Shown piece by piece: positions 25,922-38,146 of a DNA stretch of 64,000 nt. A program made the position numbers and the translations under genes. Origin of the DNA: Solanum dulcamara (Eukaryota; Streptophyta; Magnoliopsida; Solanales; Solanaceae); NCBI RefSeq assembly GCF_947179165.1, contig NC_077237.1, positions 15,585,523 to 15,649,522 of the forward strand. The letters run 5' to 3'. Position 1 is the stretch's first letter; the number at the start of each line of letters is the position of its first letter. The notes under the pieces are model-generated. The model did no database searches. It was not told the DNA's origin and saw only the letters and a program-made list of their open reading frames with translations.

Positions 25922-26758
25922 CATACACCCAGGGGCGGAACCAGAATATTTGATAAGGGGTTTTAAGAAAATTAAAAAAATAAACACGCGAAGAAATCAA
26001 AACAAACACAATTCTCTATTGAAAGTGCAAGTATATTACTACAACTATACACGACGAGGTTTCATTCCTTGAAATGTTTTTATAATAACATCATTAGAGA
26101 TCCTATTAAACACATCTTTTTCCACATAAGGCACCAAGCAACCACTAAAATAACTCTCATTCATTCGATAAGCAAGAAAACAACTTAACCACAATCCAAC
26201 ACACATAAAAGGGAATTGATTACTAAATAAAAATCTACACTTTGATTCTTTTATTAGCTAAAAATAAATATCTAGAAGACCAATTTTGCAAACAAACAAC
26301 ATTTAAAAATTAAAACAATCAAGGCTGGGGGTTCATGAATGGAAAATGGGTCAGCTGTCAGCTACCCATTTCACAAAATGGGTTGATTAACAACTAACAA
26401 GAAACAATAATGGATTTATTGTGATTTTGAGTATGGTTAAAAAGAAAGAGGGAAAAAAAAAAGAAATACCTTGAAATTGGAAGCCATGGGTGATGGGCCA
26501 AGAAGCAATATCATTTGGCCTCTTCAGTCTGCATCACCTTCACAGAACAAGAGAAACGAAGATGAACAGAGAAGAAGACACAAAGTAATTAGGGCTTCAA
26601 TTAGAAAAGTAGTGTGTAGAGTAGATTAATTGCTTTGATTTTTGTCCAGTTGTTTACACTACATTACTACATTTATCTTTTTAAAAAGTAATAAAAAGCC
26701 CAAAGGGCATAATTGACTTTAAAAAATAAAAATATCCCAAATCCAAATGGCCCACTTT

Positions 26759-26760
26759 TT

Positions 26761-26787
<27 letters not shown>
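26759..26787. repeat. (TAA)n microsatellite
   Basis: About nine TAA repeats inside the hAT element. Confidence 0.9.
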
Positions 26788-26792
<5 letters not shown>

Positions 26793-26841
26793 GTGCGTCC
26801 TTTTTTTAAGGGACTGATGAAAAAAGTAAAAAAATATGTCA

Positions 26842-26906
26842 TTGCCAAGAATCGAACCTGCGACCGGAAGCTCAATCATAGGCACCTTATCCACTAATCC
26901 ACAATC
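26842..26906 (-). other. tRNA-like segment with pol III A and B boxes
   Basis: On the minus strand, TAGTGGATAAGG (A-box-like, 26,885-26,896) and AGGTTCGATTC (B-box-like, 26,850-26,860) are ~25 bp apart, as in a tRNA. The segment does not fold as a complete functional tRNA by eye. It is probably a tRNA-derived (SINE-like) head carried inside the hAT element. Confidence 0.5.
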
Positions 26907-27260
26907 TTGATTTGTTAAGGGGATGCAAACATAATATTTGTACATGAATAAAAAAAATTGCAGTATATATATAGTGTAATTTTTCGATGAAGGGGGTTCG
27001 GTTACCATCTCTCGCACCCCTGTAGCTCCGCCCCTGCATACACCCTTTTCCATGTCTCCTATTTTTGAAAAAATGTTTTCAAGTTAGGTTTAAATGCCAA
27101 AAGTCTCATATTTTAATACCATATAACTTTGTGATCCAGTTTCAATGTATTACTACTATTTAGAAGTGGGAAGAAGCACACATGTGATGGTCAACACGTG
27201 TGATTCTTGGAATTAACTTTGAATTAAAGGGTTGTTTTGTCATTTTAGCCTTTTTACTTG

Positions 27261-28639
27261 GAGATAAGTGTCAAAAACACATCTAAACTATCTTTTTTTT
27301 AGTTTCATACCTAAACTATTGGAAGTGTGGGTTTCACACCTAAACTATCACTTATTAGTTTGAGAAACACACCACAATGGTGTGTGTAATACACTCTCTC
27401 TATTTTTTGAAAAAACCTTGCCACATGGATAAAATATTCCACCTTGACAAAAAATAAATAAACTATTAATATTAGTTAGAAGTTAAAAACTAACGTATTT
27501 CTATCCCCCCAAAAAGAAAGTATTTTTTATAAAAGAAAATGCATTTTTAAAAATGAACTATCTTTTAAAAAAATAAAATTTAAAATATTTTGCTCACGCA
27601 CTCCACCACCTCTCCCTCCTCCCACAATCCCGTCCTTTAAAATATTTTATTCACGCGCTCCATCACCTCCCGCAATCCTTCCTAGAAAATGTTATTATTT
27701 TTTAAAAAACATAAAATAAAATTATACCCACCCATCTATCCCCCCCTCCCCGTTCTTAATTTATATTTATATTTTTCTCATTTTGCGTTAGATATGTACA
27801 TATATTTTTAGAAAAATATTTTTTATTCCTATTTGCGTACAGAATGTAACAGAAATAAAAATTTTATTTTAAGAAAAGTCTTGCGACAAGTAAAAACTTC
27901 ATTCCTAAAGTCATATGTACATATTTAATACAAAACGAGAAAAAAATTTAAAAGCGAAGGGTCAGGTGGAATAAAAATATCTAAACTACTATTTGAAGGG
28001 GCGGGGGGGAGGGGGGGAGATGGAGTAAAACATATTTTAAAAATTTTTATAGAAGAAATTTAATAAATAAAAATAAAAATAAAAAAAATTAAGGTAGGAG
28101 TGGGTGGTATGGTAAGAGAAAGTGGTGGATTGAGATAAGAAAAATATTTTATATTTTATTTATAATTTTTTTTTGAGCGGAAGATAGTAATCCTTTAATC
28201 TTTAGTTTTAACTAATTCTAATGATTTATTTAATTTTTGTTAAAGTGGAATATTTTATCCATGTGGAGTGTGATATGAAAAATTTTTTCAAATGAAAGAG
28301 AGAGTGCACTATACATACCATGATAAGAATCGAAGAAACGAGATAGGTGTGTTTCTCAAATTAATTAGTGATAGTTTAAGTATGAAACTCACACTCTCAA
28401 TAGTTTAGGTATGAAATTCAAAAAAGAAAAATAGTTCAGGTGTGTTTTTGACACTTATCTCTTTTTTAAATGAAGAAGAGAGTATATTACACACATCATG
28501 ATGAGAGTGTTATAAAAGAGAGATGTGTGTTTCTCAAATTAATAAGTGACAATTCAGATATGAAACTTACACTTTCAATAGTTTAAGTATGAAATTCAAA
28601 AAAAAAGAATAATTCAGGTATGTTTTTGACAGTTATTTC
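27261..28639. mobile_element. Mutator-like element with duplicated right terminus (1379 bp)
   Basis: The left end gagataagtgtcaaaaacac plus ~130 bp is matched in inverted orientation twice at the right, at ~28,290-28,452 and ~28,465-28,639. Flanks are ttttacttg (27,252-27,260) and ttttacttt (28,640-28,648), a 9 bp duplication with one mismatch when the outer right end is used. The interior is AT-rich, with a G-rich run at 27,998-28,017, and no transposase. Confidence 0.65.
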
Positions 28640-28799
28640 TTTTACTTTATAATTGAATGCTTTAATTATCTTGTACTCAATGTTACATTATTTATACCTT
28701 TTTCTTTATGGACAAAAAAGGTACTGCATCTCTACTTTATTCTTCCTAATAGATGGACCCCACCTTCATCTCTACTTAGTTTTGTTACTACTATTAATT

Positions 28800-29320
28800 T
28801 AAAAATTATGTATATAAAGTATTATATATTACAATAATTAACAATTTAAAATATCAAAAACATATAAAATATTTGGTTAACTTTCAAAAATTCATTTATG
28901 TCACATAAGTTAGGACAATGGAGTAACATATACTATCTGAAAATTACACAACAAATATTATAACTCATAATAATTAACACTTATATATCTAAAAATCTTA
29001 TAAGAAATTTGGTTGACTCTCGAAATTCTATCTGTATCACATAAATTGAAACAAAAAGAGTAATATATATTATTTGAAAATTATGTAAAATGTACTATAA
29101 ATCACAAACGTTAACAATTGAAATATCTAAAAACCTTATAAATTTTTTTGGTTGACTCTCAAAATTGGGTCAACGGGAGAAAACATATATTATGTAAAAA
29201 TTAAGTAAAAAATACTATAAATTACAATAATCAATAACTTAAAATACTTTTAAAAAATTAAAAAAAATTGATTGACTCTCAAAATTCATTTGTGCCACAT
29301 AAATTAGGACGAAAGAAGTA

Positions 29321-29373
<53 letters not shown>

Positions 29374-29446
29374 ATTGAATCACATAAATTAAAATAAAAT
29401 AGGTAACATATATTGGGCCCGTGCTAGCACAGGGCTCAATATCTAG
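28800..29446 (+). mobile_element. Helitron-like 3' end with ~130 bp tandem repeats
   Basis: The segment ends with a GC-rich hairpin, ttgggcccgtgctagcac followed by agggctcaa (29,413-29,439), then tatCTAG|T at 29,443-29,447. This matches the Helitron 3' signature: a hairpin, then CTRR inserted before T. Upstream are four to five diverged tandem units, each with ggttgactctcaaaattc and cacataaattaggac. The 5' end (TC) was not located; a start near 28,733 is possible but unproven. Confidence 0.6.
29327..29370. repeat. (AT)n microsatellite
   Basis: About 22 AT dinucleotides within the last tandem unit of the Helitron-like segment. Confidence 0.95.
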
Positions 29447-29472
29447 TTTTATATATTCCTTTCACTTATGAT

Positions 29473-30356
29473 TAGGGGTGTGTATCGGTTGGTTCAATTC
29501 GATTTTAAATATCATCGGTTCGATTTATCAGTTTTCGATTTTTAAATATGCTAAATCGATAATCAAACCAATAAGATATTTGTTATTGATTTTAGGTTTA
29601 TCGACTTTTGGTCTTTAACGGTTTGGTTTTCGGTTTAACCAATAAGAAACTCTTTCAATATAAATATACGACTTCTCCAATAATTTTCGAAAATCTTGAA
29701 CATTACTGAAAAAAGTAAAAAGTTTCTTCAGGAAAAAATGCAAATGCTCATTAGATTTAACATCAATTAGGATGAAATAATCTCCTAATTCTTTACCAGC
29801 GAAGTCAATTTTTTTTGAGAAAGTGGGTATGCAGAAGAGGAGAAATCAGAAAAGGGAGAAGAAGAGATCAAAGTTAAAAAAGAAAGAAATCAAACTCACA
29901 ACTCACAACACTAGTCGTCTCCTAATCCTTGTTGTGTTAGTTGCAACTTGCAAACCGTAGCCGCCGTTCTTAGTTCTTTAGGTTTTGAATTTTGACTTTG
30001 TGAACCTAAAGTGACAACGCTTAAAGGATAAACACACTGTGAACTGTGAAGTAGTGTGAAGGGTGAATTGTGTAGGACAATAATAGTATGATATAATGAT
30101 TATATATTTCTATTAATATTTTTTGTTTGATATTTTTTGTATGAGTAAATATTAAAATAAAAATTATTGTATAATCTTAATGGGTTATTGACTTACCCAA
30201 TAATCCAATATTAAAAACCAATAACGAACCAATAACCCAATAATATTTTTTTATAAAATTATTAAATAACCGTCAACCCAATAACCCAATAACAATAAAC
30301 TAATAATACTTTTTTCGGTTTGATTTATCGATTGGTTTAGTTTTTGCACACCCCTA
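29473..30356. mobile_element. Non-autonomous hAT-like element (884 bp)
   Basis: It starts TAGGGGTGTGTATCGG and ends TTTTTGCACACCCCTA. The terminal ~10 bp are inverted copies. The 8 bp target duplication cttatgat is perfect (29,465-29,472 and 30,357-30,364). Subterminal zones are dense in cggtt/aaccg motifs, as in the elements at 9,445 and 41,427. The interior has a purine-rich segment and no transposase. Confidence 0.85.
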
Positions 30357-30364
30357 CTTATGAT

Positions 30365-31011
30365 TATAGAGTAGTGAAAGTTAACCATTGTTTTAGAATT
30401 TTTGAATATAAAAAAGGTACGAAATGAGGAGATGCGTGAGAGGTAACTGTTTGATAGTTTTGCGGTGAGTCGTAAAGGGATCAAGTCAATTTATATCCAC
30501 AAACAAATGTGAGTGTCCATGAAGTTTTGATCTATATTTTTCCCGTATCACTAGGAATATGAAAGACCAAGTAATTTAGCAGCCATTATTTGTCAGAACA
30601 CATGTATTTATTTAGGCCCAACCCACTGGAAAAATTTATTGGTTTGGGGCATATCCAATTTTTAGTTAAAAGTTCTATACAATAGAAGCCAAAGAACTTA
30701 TGAAATGCGTCTTCAATATGTCAAAAGGGTCATTTAAGTTCTTCTCAAGGTTTAAAAAACACACAACCTCAAGCAATTTTCACAACTCCTTAACCACTAC
30801 ACTAGGCCTTCAACTTGTGTCATGGTGTCAAGACTTGTATATATATTCATTCAATCAATTTTTAACCTTTATGTACAATATAATTTTCCGATGAAGGGGT
30901 GTCACTTGTCCGAGGGTTCTCCGACCCTGATCTTGATGAAGCAAAATTGTGATTAATATCTTGGCCTTCACTAAACTTTTTATAGTATCCACATCGGAAG
31001 ACTGAATCTTA
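30365..31011. other. Intergenic DNA with a fragment of the CAGGGGCGG-type hAT family
   Basis: ataattttccgatgaagggg at ~30,878-30,897 matches the 3' part of the hAT element near 26,980. The preceding minus-strand tagtgtagtggttaagg (~30,790-30,806) resembles its tRNA-like A box. The clean terminus is not present. Confidence 0.45.
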
Positions 31012-32472
31012 TGTTGGGATATACTATTAACCATGTAATTGAGTTATACTATTTTATTTAATCCCTTGTAAAGACTATTTATTTTATTTTATTTATTATA
31101 ATAAAAGTCTTTATTTGAACAGATCATTATATTTATATGTGAGTCCATTACTTATATTGTAGACGATTTTGTGTATGGAGTTATTTAACTCATACATGGA
31201 AGATTAAAATTATCGATTCTTATAAGTTATATATCAAACATTCACAATCAAAGATAAAGTTGGACAAACATCTTGATGATTGTAGCACAAGATTAATAAT
31301 TTGATCTTAATTATGGGAATGGTGAAATTCCAAATTCTTGTGCTAGTACATTGAGTATGTATTTGAATGGACTAAATTGAGATATTTATTTAGATTCTAT
31401 ATTTTAATAAAAAATATCTCTAGTCCATTACATGTACTAATTATACTCTTAATCTTGATATAATTATTATGATTTACGTAATTTGATTTAGTGTTTTAAT
31501 CTATTAAAAGATGAGACTCTTTTAATGATCCAATAAATTCCTAATAGATTGGATAATGAAAAATAACGTTAGTGAAATAATACTTATATAGAACCGTGTC
31601 TCGGTGTTGAGATAGAAGGCAACCCTTTATGGTTGCTTATATATTTTCATGTGAAACCCTTCATGTGGATTTTAAATCCAACATGTGAAATAAATTAAGT
31701 ATAACGATAAAGGATTAAGTTCATTAATTATTTTTTTTTCAAAAAAATTGATTTAATTGATTGATGTCGGTGATTCTAACACGGGGGGATTAAATAAGAT
31801 ATAATGATAGATTTCAAAATTAAATCGAGTAGTGCAATTATAAATTTTTAGTTAAAACAATTTATAATTTATCGCAATATGGTTAATTCATTCATTTGTG
31901 AATTATTATCGCAATTGGAAGCCTCATTTAATATATCTACAGTCCCTACTATGCCTGATTAATTGACCAAGTTTGAGAAATGACCAATTAATTTTATTGT
32001 TGATCTTCTTTAAAGGATGAAATATTTGAAATTCAAATGTTGAGTTAATGAAAAAAATGTTTGGCCTTAATGGTTGAAAACATTTTTTGTATTAATGAAT
32101 TATATTTGAGATTCAAATGCTGAGTTAATGGAAAAAACGTTTTCACTTGAATGACCCCCTTGATTGCTCATTAAGGCTGGAATTTGTTTGACTTTTTCTA
32201 TTCATTCTTGTGCGGGAAAATCAGCATAAATAGACTGGAAATGACAGAAGAGAAATCATCCATTCTAAAAGCAATACCTGCCCACACAAGTACTTGGAAA
32301 AGAAACTAATCAAGAAATAGTGGAAGATTGTAGTTTTGGATAATCTAGAATTGAATGAGTTGGGAAAAAGCTTCAAGAGGTTAGCTTTCTGAATTTCATT
32401 TCATAATTACATTATTATATTGATATGTAAGATTGAGATCCGTGATAGTGTTTTCGTTGTGCATATTCTAAC
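31012..32472 (+). repeat. Copia-type 5' LTR (1461 bp)
   Basis: Begins TGTTGGGATATACT and ends CATATTCTAACA (TG...CA). It is followed at once by attggtatcacgagtct, a diverged initiator-Met primer-binding site. A TATA-like cataaatag lies near 32,225, in the expected 3' half. No matching 3' LTR is in the window, so the element is truncated. Confidence 0.6.
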
Positions 32473-32995
32473 AATTGGTATCACGAGTCTTCTTACATAT
32501 AACTAATATTATAATAAGAAGTTCATGATTTATGTACATGTCTGTTCTGAATTTTTTTATATATAAATCACGTGGTTGATAATATTTGTCTCAAGAGAAA
32601 TCTTTTTTATTATTTCTCATCTATGCAATCTATGATTACGGAATTAAGGATGATAATTTATATCTTGAATAAATTATGTTCATGATTTGTAATCTGCAAT
32701 ATCATATATTAAAATTATTCAAGAATTGTTAAGTTGGAAAGTCGGAAAACGAGGATCAAACCATGAATCTTTAGAGAATCTCAGCTTTTGGCACCAGGTG
32801 GTCCTCACAAGACCCATTACGTGCCGTGAAAGGCTACCGTAGTCCATACCCAACCAAATGGGTTCCTATGGTGGTGACCACAAAAGGCCACCACGAGCTA
32901 TATTATGAAACACGATCAGTAATGGCCTCTGTGGTGAGCCCTCTTGAAGGCTCCTGTCAGGTTCATCTTCACGCCTCTTGTTCACGGATCATGTT
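32473..32995 (+). mobile_element. Primer-binding site and leader of the truncated Copia element
   Basis: attggtatcacgagtc (32,473-32,488) resembles the tRNA-iMet site. About 500 bp of non-coding leader-like sequence follows, without a gag frame, before a gypsy-type LTR begins. The GC-rich part at 32,780-32,990 has an open frame (32,826-33,023) without recognised domains. Confidence 0.5.
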
Positions 32996-34500
32996 TGTCA
33001 CGATCCCAAACTGTCGTGACTGACACCACACTAACCCTTTGGTGGGAGAACTATTTTTACAACCCAAGCTAACAAGATTCATAAGATATAAACAACTGAA
33101 AGATGCGAAAGCAAGCTTAGTCAATAAATAATACTGAGTTCCCATAAAATTAGAAACAATCTACTTAACAACCCAACACGTATGTGGAATCTAACTCTTA
33201 AGAACTGAAAGTCAAATGTACCAAAACTCTAGCAACATCAAGTCTAAGACCAGGGAATGCAATCCCCAAAACATAGTCATTAAACTAAACAAGTGTTTGA
33301 AATCTAAGTCCTGGAAAAGGACTAGAATAAAAGAGAGAGTCCACGACAACCCGGAAGAATAGCTCACCCTTGAACTCGAATCTAATCACTTCTCTAGGTG
33401 AAGTCTCTCCACAGCCGGCTGAATATACCCTGTACTCAATAAAGACAAAGCAAGTGTAGTATCAGTACACAAAATCAATAATTTTCTGTAGGATCATGCG
33501 GCTAGCCAGTAAGCGGATCATGGAAAGTAAACTCAATATAGAAAGCATATATATACAGAATAAGCTTAATCAGTTTCATATCAATCGGTACTCAGCAAGA
33601 ACACACTCAACAATCCAAATTTCATGCAACTTCACATAAGGGTCCTCTTATGGGACCTGCAACACTTAATTTGTGTCGGAACGTGAAATCCAATCCAATT
33701 ATGTGTCGGAACATGACACCTGATTCAATCATACAAATCAATCACCAATTACCAAAATATGACCACATTATAGCAGCTAAAATAGGTTCATCACAAAATA
33801 GGCCAATTATTAATCATTTAACATATTCGATGGTGTACTTCTCTATTCATATACACACATGCATACAATGAAGAAATTTAACAAGTACATGAAACACATA
33901 CGGGAAACAAAACCATTACTTACATCGAATTCTAGCTTCAACCACTCTAAGATGCAAGAGCTTTCCCTTTCCGGGTAAAAATAATAAGTACATACAAAGG
34001 ATCAATATAATGGTCTACCTTAGTCGAATTATAATATAATTCCCCACTTGTACCAACCCACGATCCTAAACCCTACCTAGGCCTAATTTTCATCATTACT
34101 TACAGGCCAAAATCCTCTCCCAATGATCTCCCATCCAAGTTTATGGGTTTTAGGAATCGAATTATGAGTTCAGGGAGTAGAAATCTTACCTCAAGCGTGA
34201 AAATCCATGAAAAATGATAAAAATTGCCCTGGATCGCTTCCTAACGTCTTAAGAACAATTTTTGTAGAATAATACCATTTTTAGGGTTTTTTCGTCTTTA
34301 ACTTTGTGACTGTCCCACCATAGCGGGACCATCCCGCTCTGGCGGCTTCTCCATGGTGGCACTAATCCTACTCTGGCAGGATAGATGGAGACAAAGAGAT
34401 CGTAAAGGGTCTCAAAGTCTCCCCTTTCACAACACACCCTAATCCCATGACATCTTAAATTATACCCTTCATGCTAAATCAATTTTTGGGAGTTTTACAC
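32996..34500 (+). repeat. Degenerate gypsy-type LTR (likely solo or truncated)
   Basis: It starts TGTCACGATCCCAAACTG, close to the common Solanaceae gypsy LTR start. It continues through non-coding sequence of the usual LTR type and ends approximately near gggagttttaca (34,488-34,500). A GC-rich cluster with repeated tagcgggaccatcccgct is at ~34,310-34,385. The right boundary is uncertain. Confidence 0.45.
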
Positions 34501-34688
34501 ACCCAAATTCAATTCTGCAAAGTCATAAATGTTCTGTATCATCTTGGCTATTAGTTAAATTACTCAAATTACTGATTCGATACCCCACCTATCACAAGGT
34601 TATCCTATACCTCACCTAACTCAGAATTCATCCAAGTCTGGCCTAATGTCATAGACTTAGACTTCAACTAAGACCTCTATGCGGCACT

Positions 34689-35088
34689 TGACAACTTACT
34701 CATGAATATTTCACGATCTTGCAAGCTCAAGTAAGCCTTTTAGACTAGAGCGCTAATGGGACACTAGATTATATGAAAGAGAAGAGTTTTTATGAAGAAG
34801 GCTTTACATTGCTTTGTAAGATTGCTTGTTTGCTTGATGGTTTACAAATGAATGACCCTCTCTATTTATAATACTCCTAAGGGGATTAAGTGAAAATATA
34901 AATTACTATACACTTCCTTCTATATTTACAAAGAAGTCCCTACTCTAGAATTCTTTACACACTTTAGAGAATTCTAAGTCTTTCAAGACTTCTCTACAAG
35001 ATTCTACAAAGATCTAGAGTCTTCCATTAACTTCCCTAAGAATCTAGATTCTTCCATATTCTTCATGGTCAAGTGGCGAGTCATGACA
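34689..35088 (-). repeat. 3' LTR of a minus-strand gypsy element (~400 bp)
   Basis: On the minus strand it starts TGTCATGACTCGCC immediately after a polypurine tract (caggtgggggataa) and ends GTTGTCA. A TATA-like attataaatagag lies near 34,866, with sequence typical of transcribed LTRs beyond it. The 5' LTR is missing. Confidence 0.6.
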
Positions 35089-35103
35089 TTATCCCCCACC
35101 TGG
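35089..35103 (-). other. Polypurine tract of the gypsy element
   Basis: Minus-strand caggtgggggataat directly abuts the LTR start and is the site that would prime plus-strand DNA synthesis. Confidence 0.6.
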
Positions 35104-36310
35104 TGTGGCGACGACCGCAGTGCACTGCTCCTGCAAGAAATCCCTAACTTTGTCTTTAAACTGCCACAAGTCTTCATATCTCTCACATGTGGCCTCTTTC
35201 GGATATTGTCCTTTCCAGTGGACAAGGAACATGGAAGTGGCCTGTTTTCCCTATTTTTGCTTGGCTTGATAGTCCATAATGGCCTAGCTATCTCAATTAT
35301 TAAAGGCGGTAATTATGATTGGCACTCAAATTGATTCTCCTCGACTAGGATCATCTTTTTCCTCATGGTATGGCTTGAGGACACTAGTATGGAAGACAGG
35401 ATGAACCTTGTCCTTGGAGTCGTACCACCAAGAAGAAGATCAAGGGAATCTCTACCATCAGGCTTCGAATCTGAGGTTGAGATGCGGGTGGTAGCTCCAA
35501 CTTATATGAGATTTTTCCAACCTTGGCAACGATCCTAAATGGGTCCTCGTACTTTCGCACCAAGTTTTGATGTATGCCTCACAATACTTTGAATTTCCTT
35601 GGGTTGAAATTGACCAAGACCATGTCTCCAACTTTAGAATCGGTGGAACGACGCTTGCGGTTGGCAAACTTTTTCATCTTCTTAACTGCCTTATCCAAAT
35701 AGTACTTGGTAGTGTCAAGCTGCTTTTCAAAGTCCTTGTCCGTGTGATAAGACCCCAAACTCTTGCCCTCAAACGCGAACGATAGTGAATGTAGAGTTTG
35801 TGGCTATTGGTCTGTGGCTCACTCAAACGGCATCTGCCCTGTGGCCTCCCTTCGCTGCAAGTTATATAAGAATTAAGCTACATCCAATAGCCTACCCCAA
35901 TCCTTTTGATGAGAGCTCACAAAGTGCCTCAAGTAGCACTCCAGCAAGGCATTGACTCTCTCAATTTTGGCCATCCATCTGCGGGTGGAAACTAGTTGAG
36001 AAGAGCAACTCCGTACAAAAAATCTCAAACAACTCCCTCCAAAAGTTCACTGTGAAAAATGGGTCTCTGTCGCTAATGATGTGCCTTGGTAGCCCCCAAT
36101 ACTGCACCACATTTTTAAAGAATAACTTCGAAGCCTTTTTAGCAGTACAACCTGCTATGATGGGCATAAAGCTAGCATACTTTGAGAACTTGTCCACCAC
36201 GACCATGATAGTCCCATACCAGTCGGACTTTGACAGACAAGTGATGAAGTCCATGGTCACACTCTCCCATTGATTCTCCACTATGGGCAGGGACTCCAAG
36301 ATTCCTCCTG
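35104..36310 (-). pseudogene. Ty3/gypsy integrase and C-terminal pol fragment
   Basis: The stretch 36,299-35,961 encodes the integrase core: WESVTMDFITCLSKSDWYGT, VVVDKFSKYASFMPI, ISDRDPFFTVNFWRELF and FHPQMDGQN, ending in a stop just before the catalytic Glu. Downstream on the minus strand, in shifting frames with several stops, are the rest of integrase and the KVGDMVLVNFNP-type and RIVAKVGKISYKLELP regions that precede a chromodomain, down to ~35,340. RT and RNase H are absent, so the element is 5'-truncated at ~36,310. Confidence 0.85.
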
Positions 36311-37430
36311 GTTGAGATTATGTCTCACCCTATCCCGCTATGGCGAAATAACTCCCTCTATGGCGGGATCATCCCGCTATGGCAGCCCTTGTGAGGTCAG
36401 TCTCCAGGGAACAATTTACCAAAGGCTTTCTTCCTTCTTTCTTTCTCCTTGAGATCATTATTTACTTCTACGTCAAAATAAGCCAGAGATTAACTCTCCT
36501 AATTAGACTCGACGGAGTTCACCCCAAGAACGAACCCAATAATTTACACACAAGAATTTCTCCCCATTATCTTAGCATAAACAAATATGCACACCATAAG
36601 CTTATGTTCATCACCCATATTAAACCACTAACATCGTGATAAATAGAAACACAATTTAGAAATAACTAAAGCATTGAGTCTCCATAAACTGAATCCAATA
36701 GTTAAAACAATTATAATCGCAAGTATAATATAGCTTGGATTTCAGTCTCACGTCTTGACTTAATAAACACATGAAATCATATTATGACCTTTAAAATAAT
36801 TCCAAGACCAAACCAAGCAACGTATAGACAAGAACTCAACATCATATTATTTTAAAATAATTATGAAGGACGTTAAGGAAATCTTTCATAACAACAAGTC
36901 CCGCTATTATACTTCAATAGCCATTTTCTCACATGGTTCTCAATCAATCCCAACTGTCTTAAAATTGGAGTTGGACTATAGTCACAAATCATTCTTTTCC
37001 TTTACCAACTTTACCAATGGTAAGTCTACGCACAATTAAGAGTTGCATTCCCTCATATAAGTATATCATTTAACACGTCAGAACTTCATTCATTATCAAA
37101 TTATAGTTTATTACTAGACCATTGCGCATAACCAAGTTATGACTCTCCTTCTGACCACAAGTTTACAAACATTCAAAAAATTATATCTCACATAATTTCA
37201 AGCATTCAGGTAAGTATACTTCACACACTAACAGGTATTTCAGGCAACACTATGCACATAATCGCATCATATCATTCAAGCAAGTACACTTCACACACCA
37301 ACAATTATTCAGATAATATTGTGCACATAGTTACATTTTCACGCTACATCATACCAGCAAGTCAACATTATTAACTTAATTCGCTTCATGGATGACCATT
37401 AGTTAATCATCCATGCACTTACACAACCTC
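36311..37430. other. Repeat-derived non-coding DNA
   Basis: At ~36,335-36,390 it carries tcccgctatggc/atggcgggatcatcccg motifs like those in the gypsy LTR at ~34,310. The rest looks like degenerate LTR or leader sequence. No gene seen. Confidence 0.4.
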
Positions 37431-37700
37431 TACGGCTAGATACCAATTGGAGCCTTCTCGATTCTAATTTCTCTTGCTTGTGTCGGTTTATTTCGTTGAG
37501 ATACCAATTAGAATTCAGAGATACCAATTGGACTCTACCCATAACGCAAGCGGTAAACTGCATGGAAAGAGAGAAGAAATGGAATGACTTCCTAGAATGC
37601 TTCATAGCTTCCCAAAGATTAGATATGGATGTCAACACACCAATCCGCAGGAGTCTATTCCACACTTGTTCTTGCACACCAATCCGCAGGAGTCTATTAT
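37431..37700. repeat. Short direct repeats, possible Copia leader
   Basis: gataccaatt occurs three times (37,439-37,520). Its reverse complement, aattggtatc, resembles an iMet primer site. acaccaatccgcaggagtct is directly repeated at 37,638 and 37,676. Possibly the start of a minus-strand Copia element; not resolved. Confidence 0.35.
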
Positions 37701-38146
37701 CTGATATCTGACCACTGCAATTTCAAGTGATATATGTTATCTATTGTAAATATCAAAAGAACTCAAGTTAAGAAAAGAAACAAGCAGCATTGATGCCAAT
37801 CACATGATCATATTATGCTGCTCAAAAGGAGTAATTAGGTGATTTACATAGCAAGAAACCCCTTTGGCTCCAATATATACAAACTAGAAAGAATCCCTAC
37901 ATACACACCCTTTGGCTTCTCTCTCTTGTTTCCTCAATTGAACGGCCACAACAGATGTAAAACAACAAACAGAATCACAACATAAGTGAATGCAACATGG
38001 TTTAAATATATCCCTACCCAAATTAGTCAAGCAATATGATTCAAATATATCCCTTTCACATACATTGATACACATCGTGTTGTATATTTGAAATAATAAA
38101 CAAAATTTGAAAGAACTTGAGAAGGAAGTACACTTTAATTTATGTT
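37701..38146. other. Intergenic DNA, nothing recognised
   Basis: No gene or defined repeat seen. Confidence 0.4.

Larger units (their letters stand above)
25930..27036. mobile_element. hAT-like element with CAGGGGCGG ends (1107 bp)
   Basis: It starts CAGGGGCGGAACCAG and ends GTAGCTCCGCCCCTG, perfect inverted ends of about 10 bp. The 8 bp target duplication catacacc lies at 25,922-25,929 and 27,037-27,044, diagnostic of hAT insertion. It includes a TAA microsatellite and a tRNA-like segment. The 26,470-26,640 part has a more gene-like base composition and may be captured host sequence. No transposase is present. Confidence 0.82.

Noticed and set aside
26842..26906. Functional tRNA gene in the hAT element
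   Set aside because: Only the A and B boxes are clear; no complete cloverleaf could be drawn.
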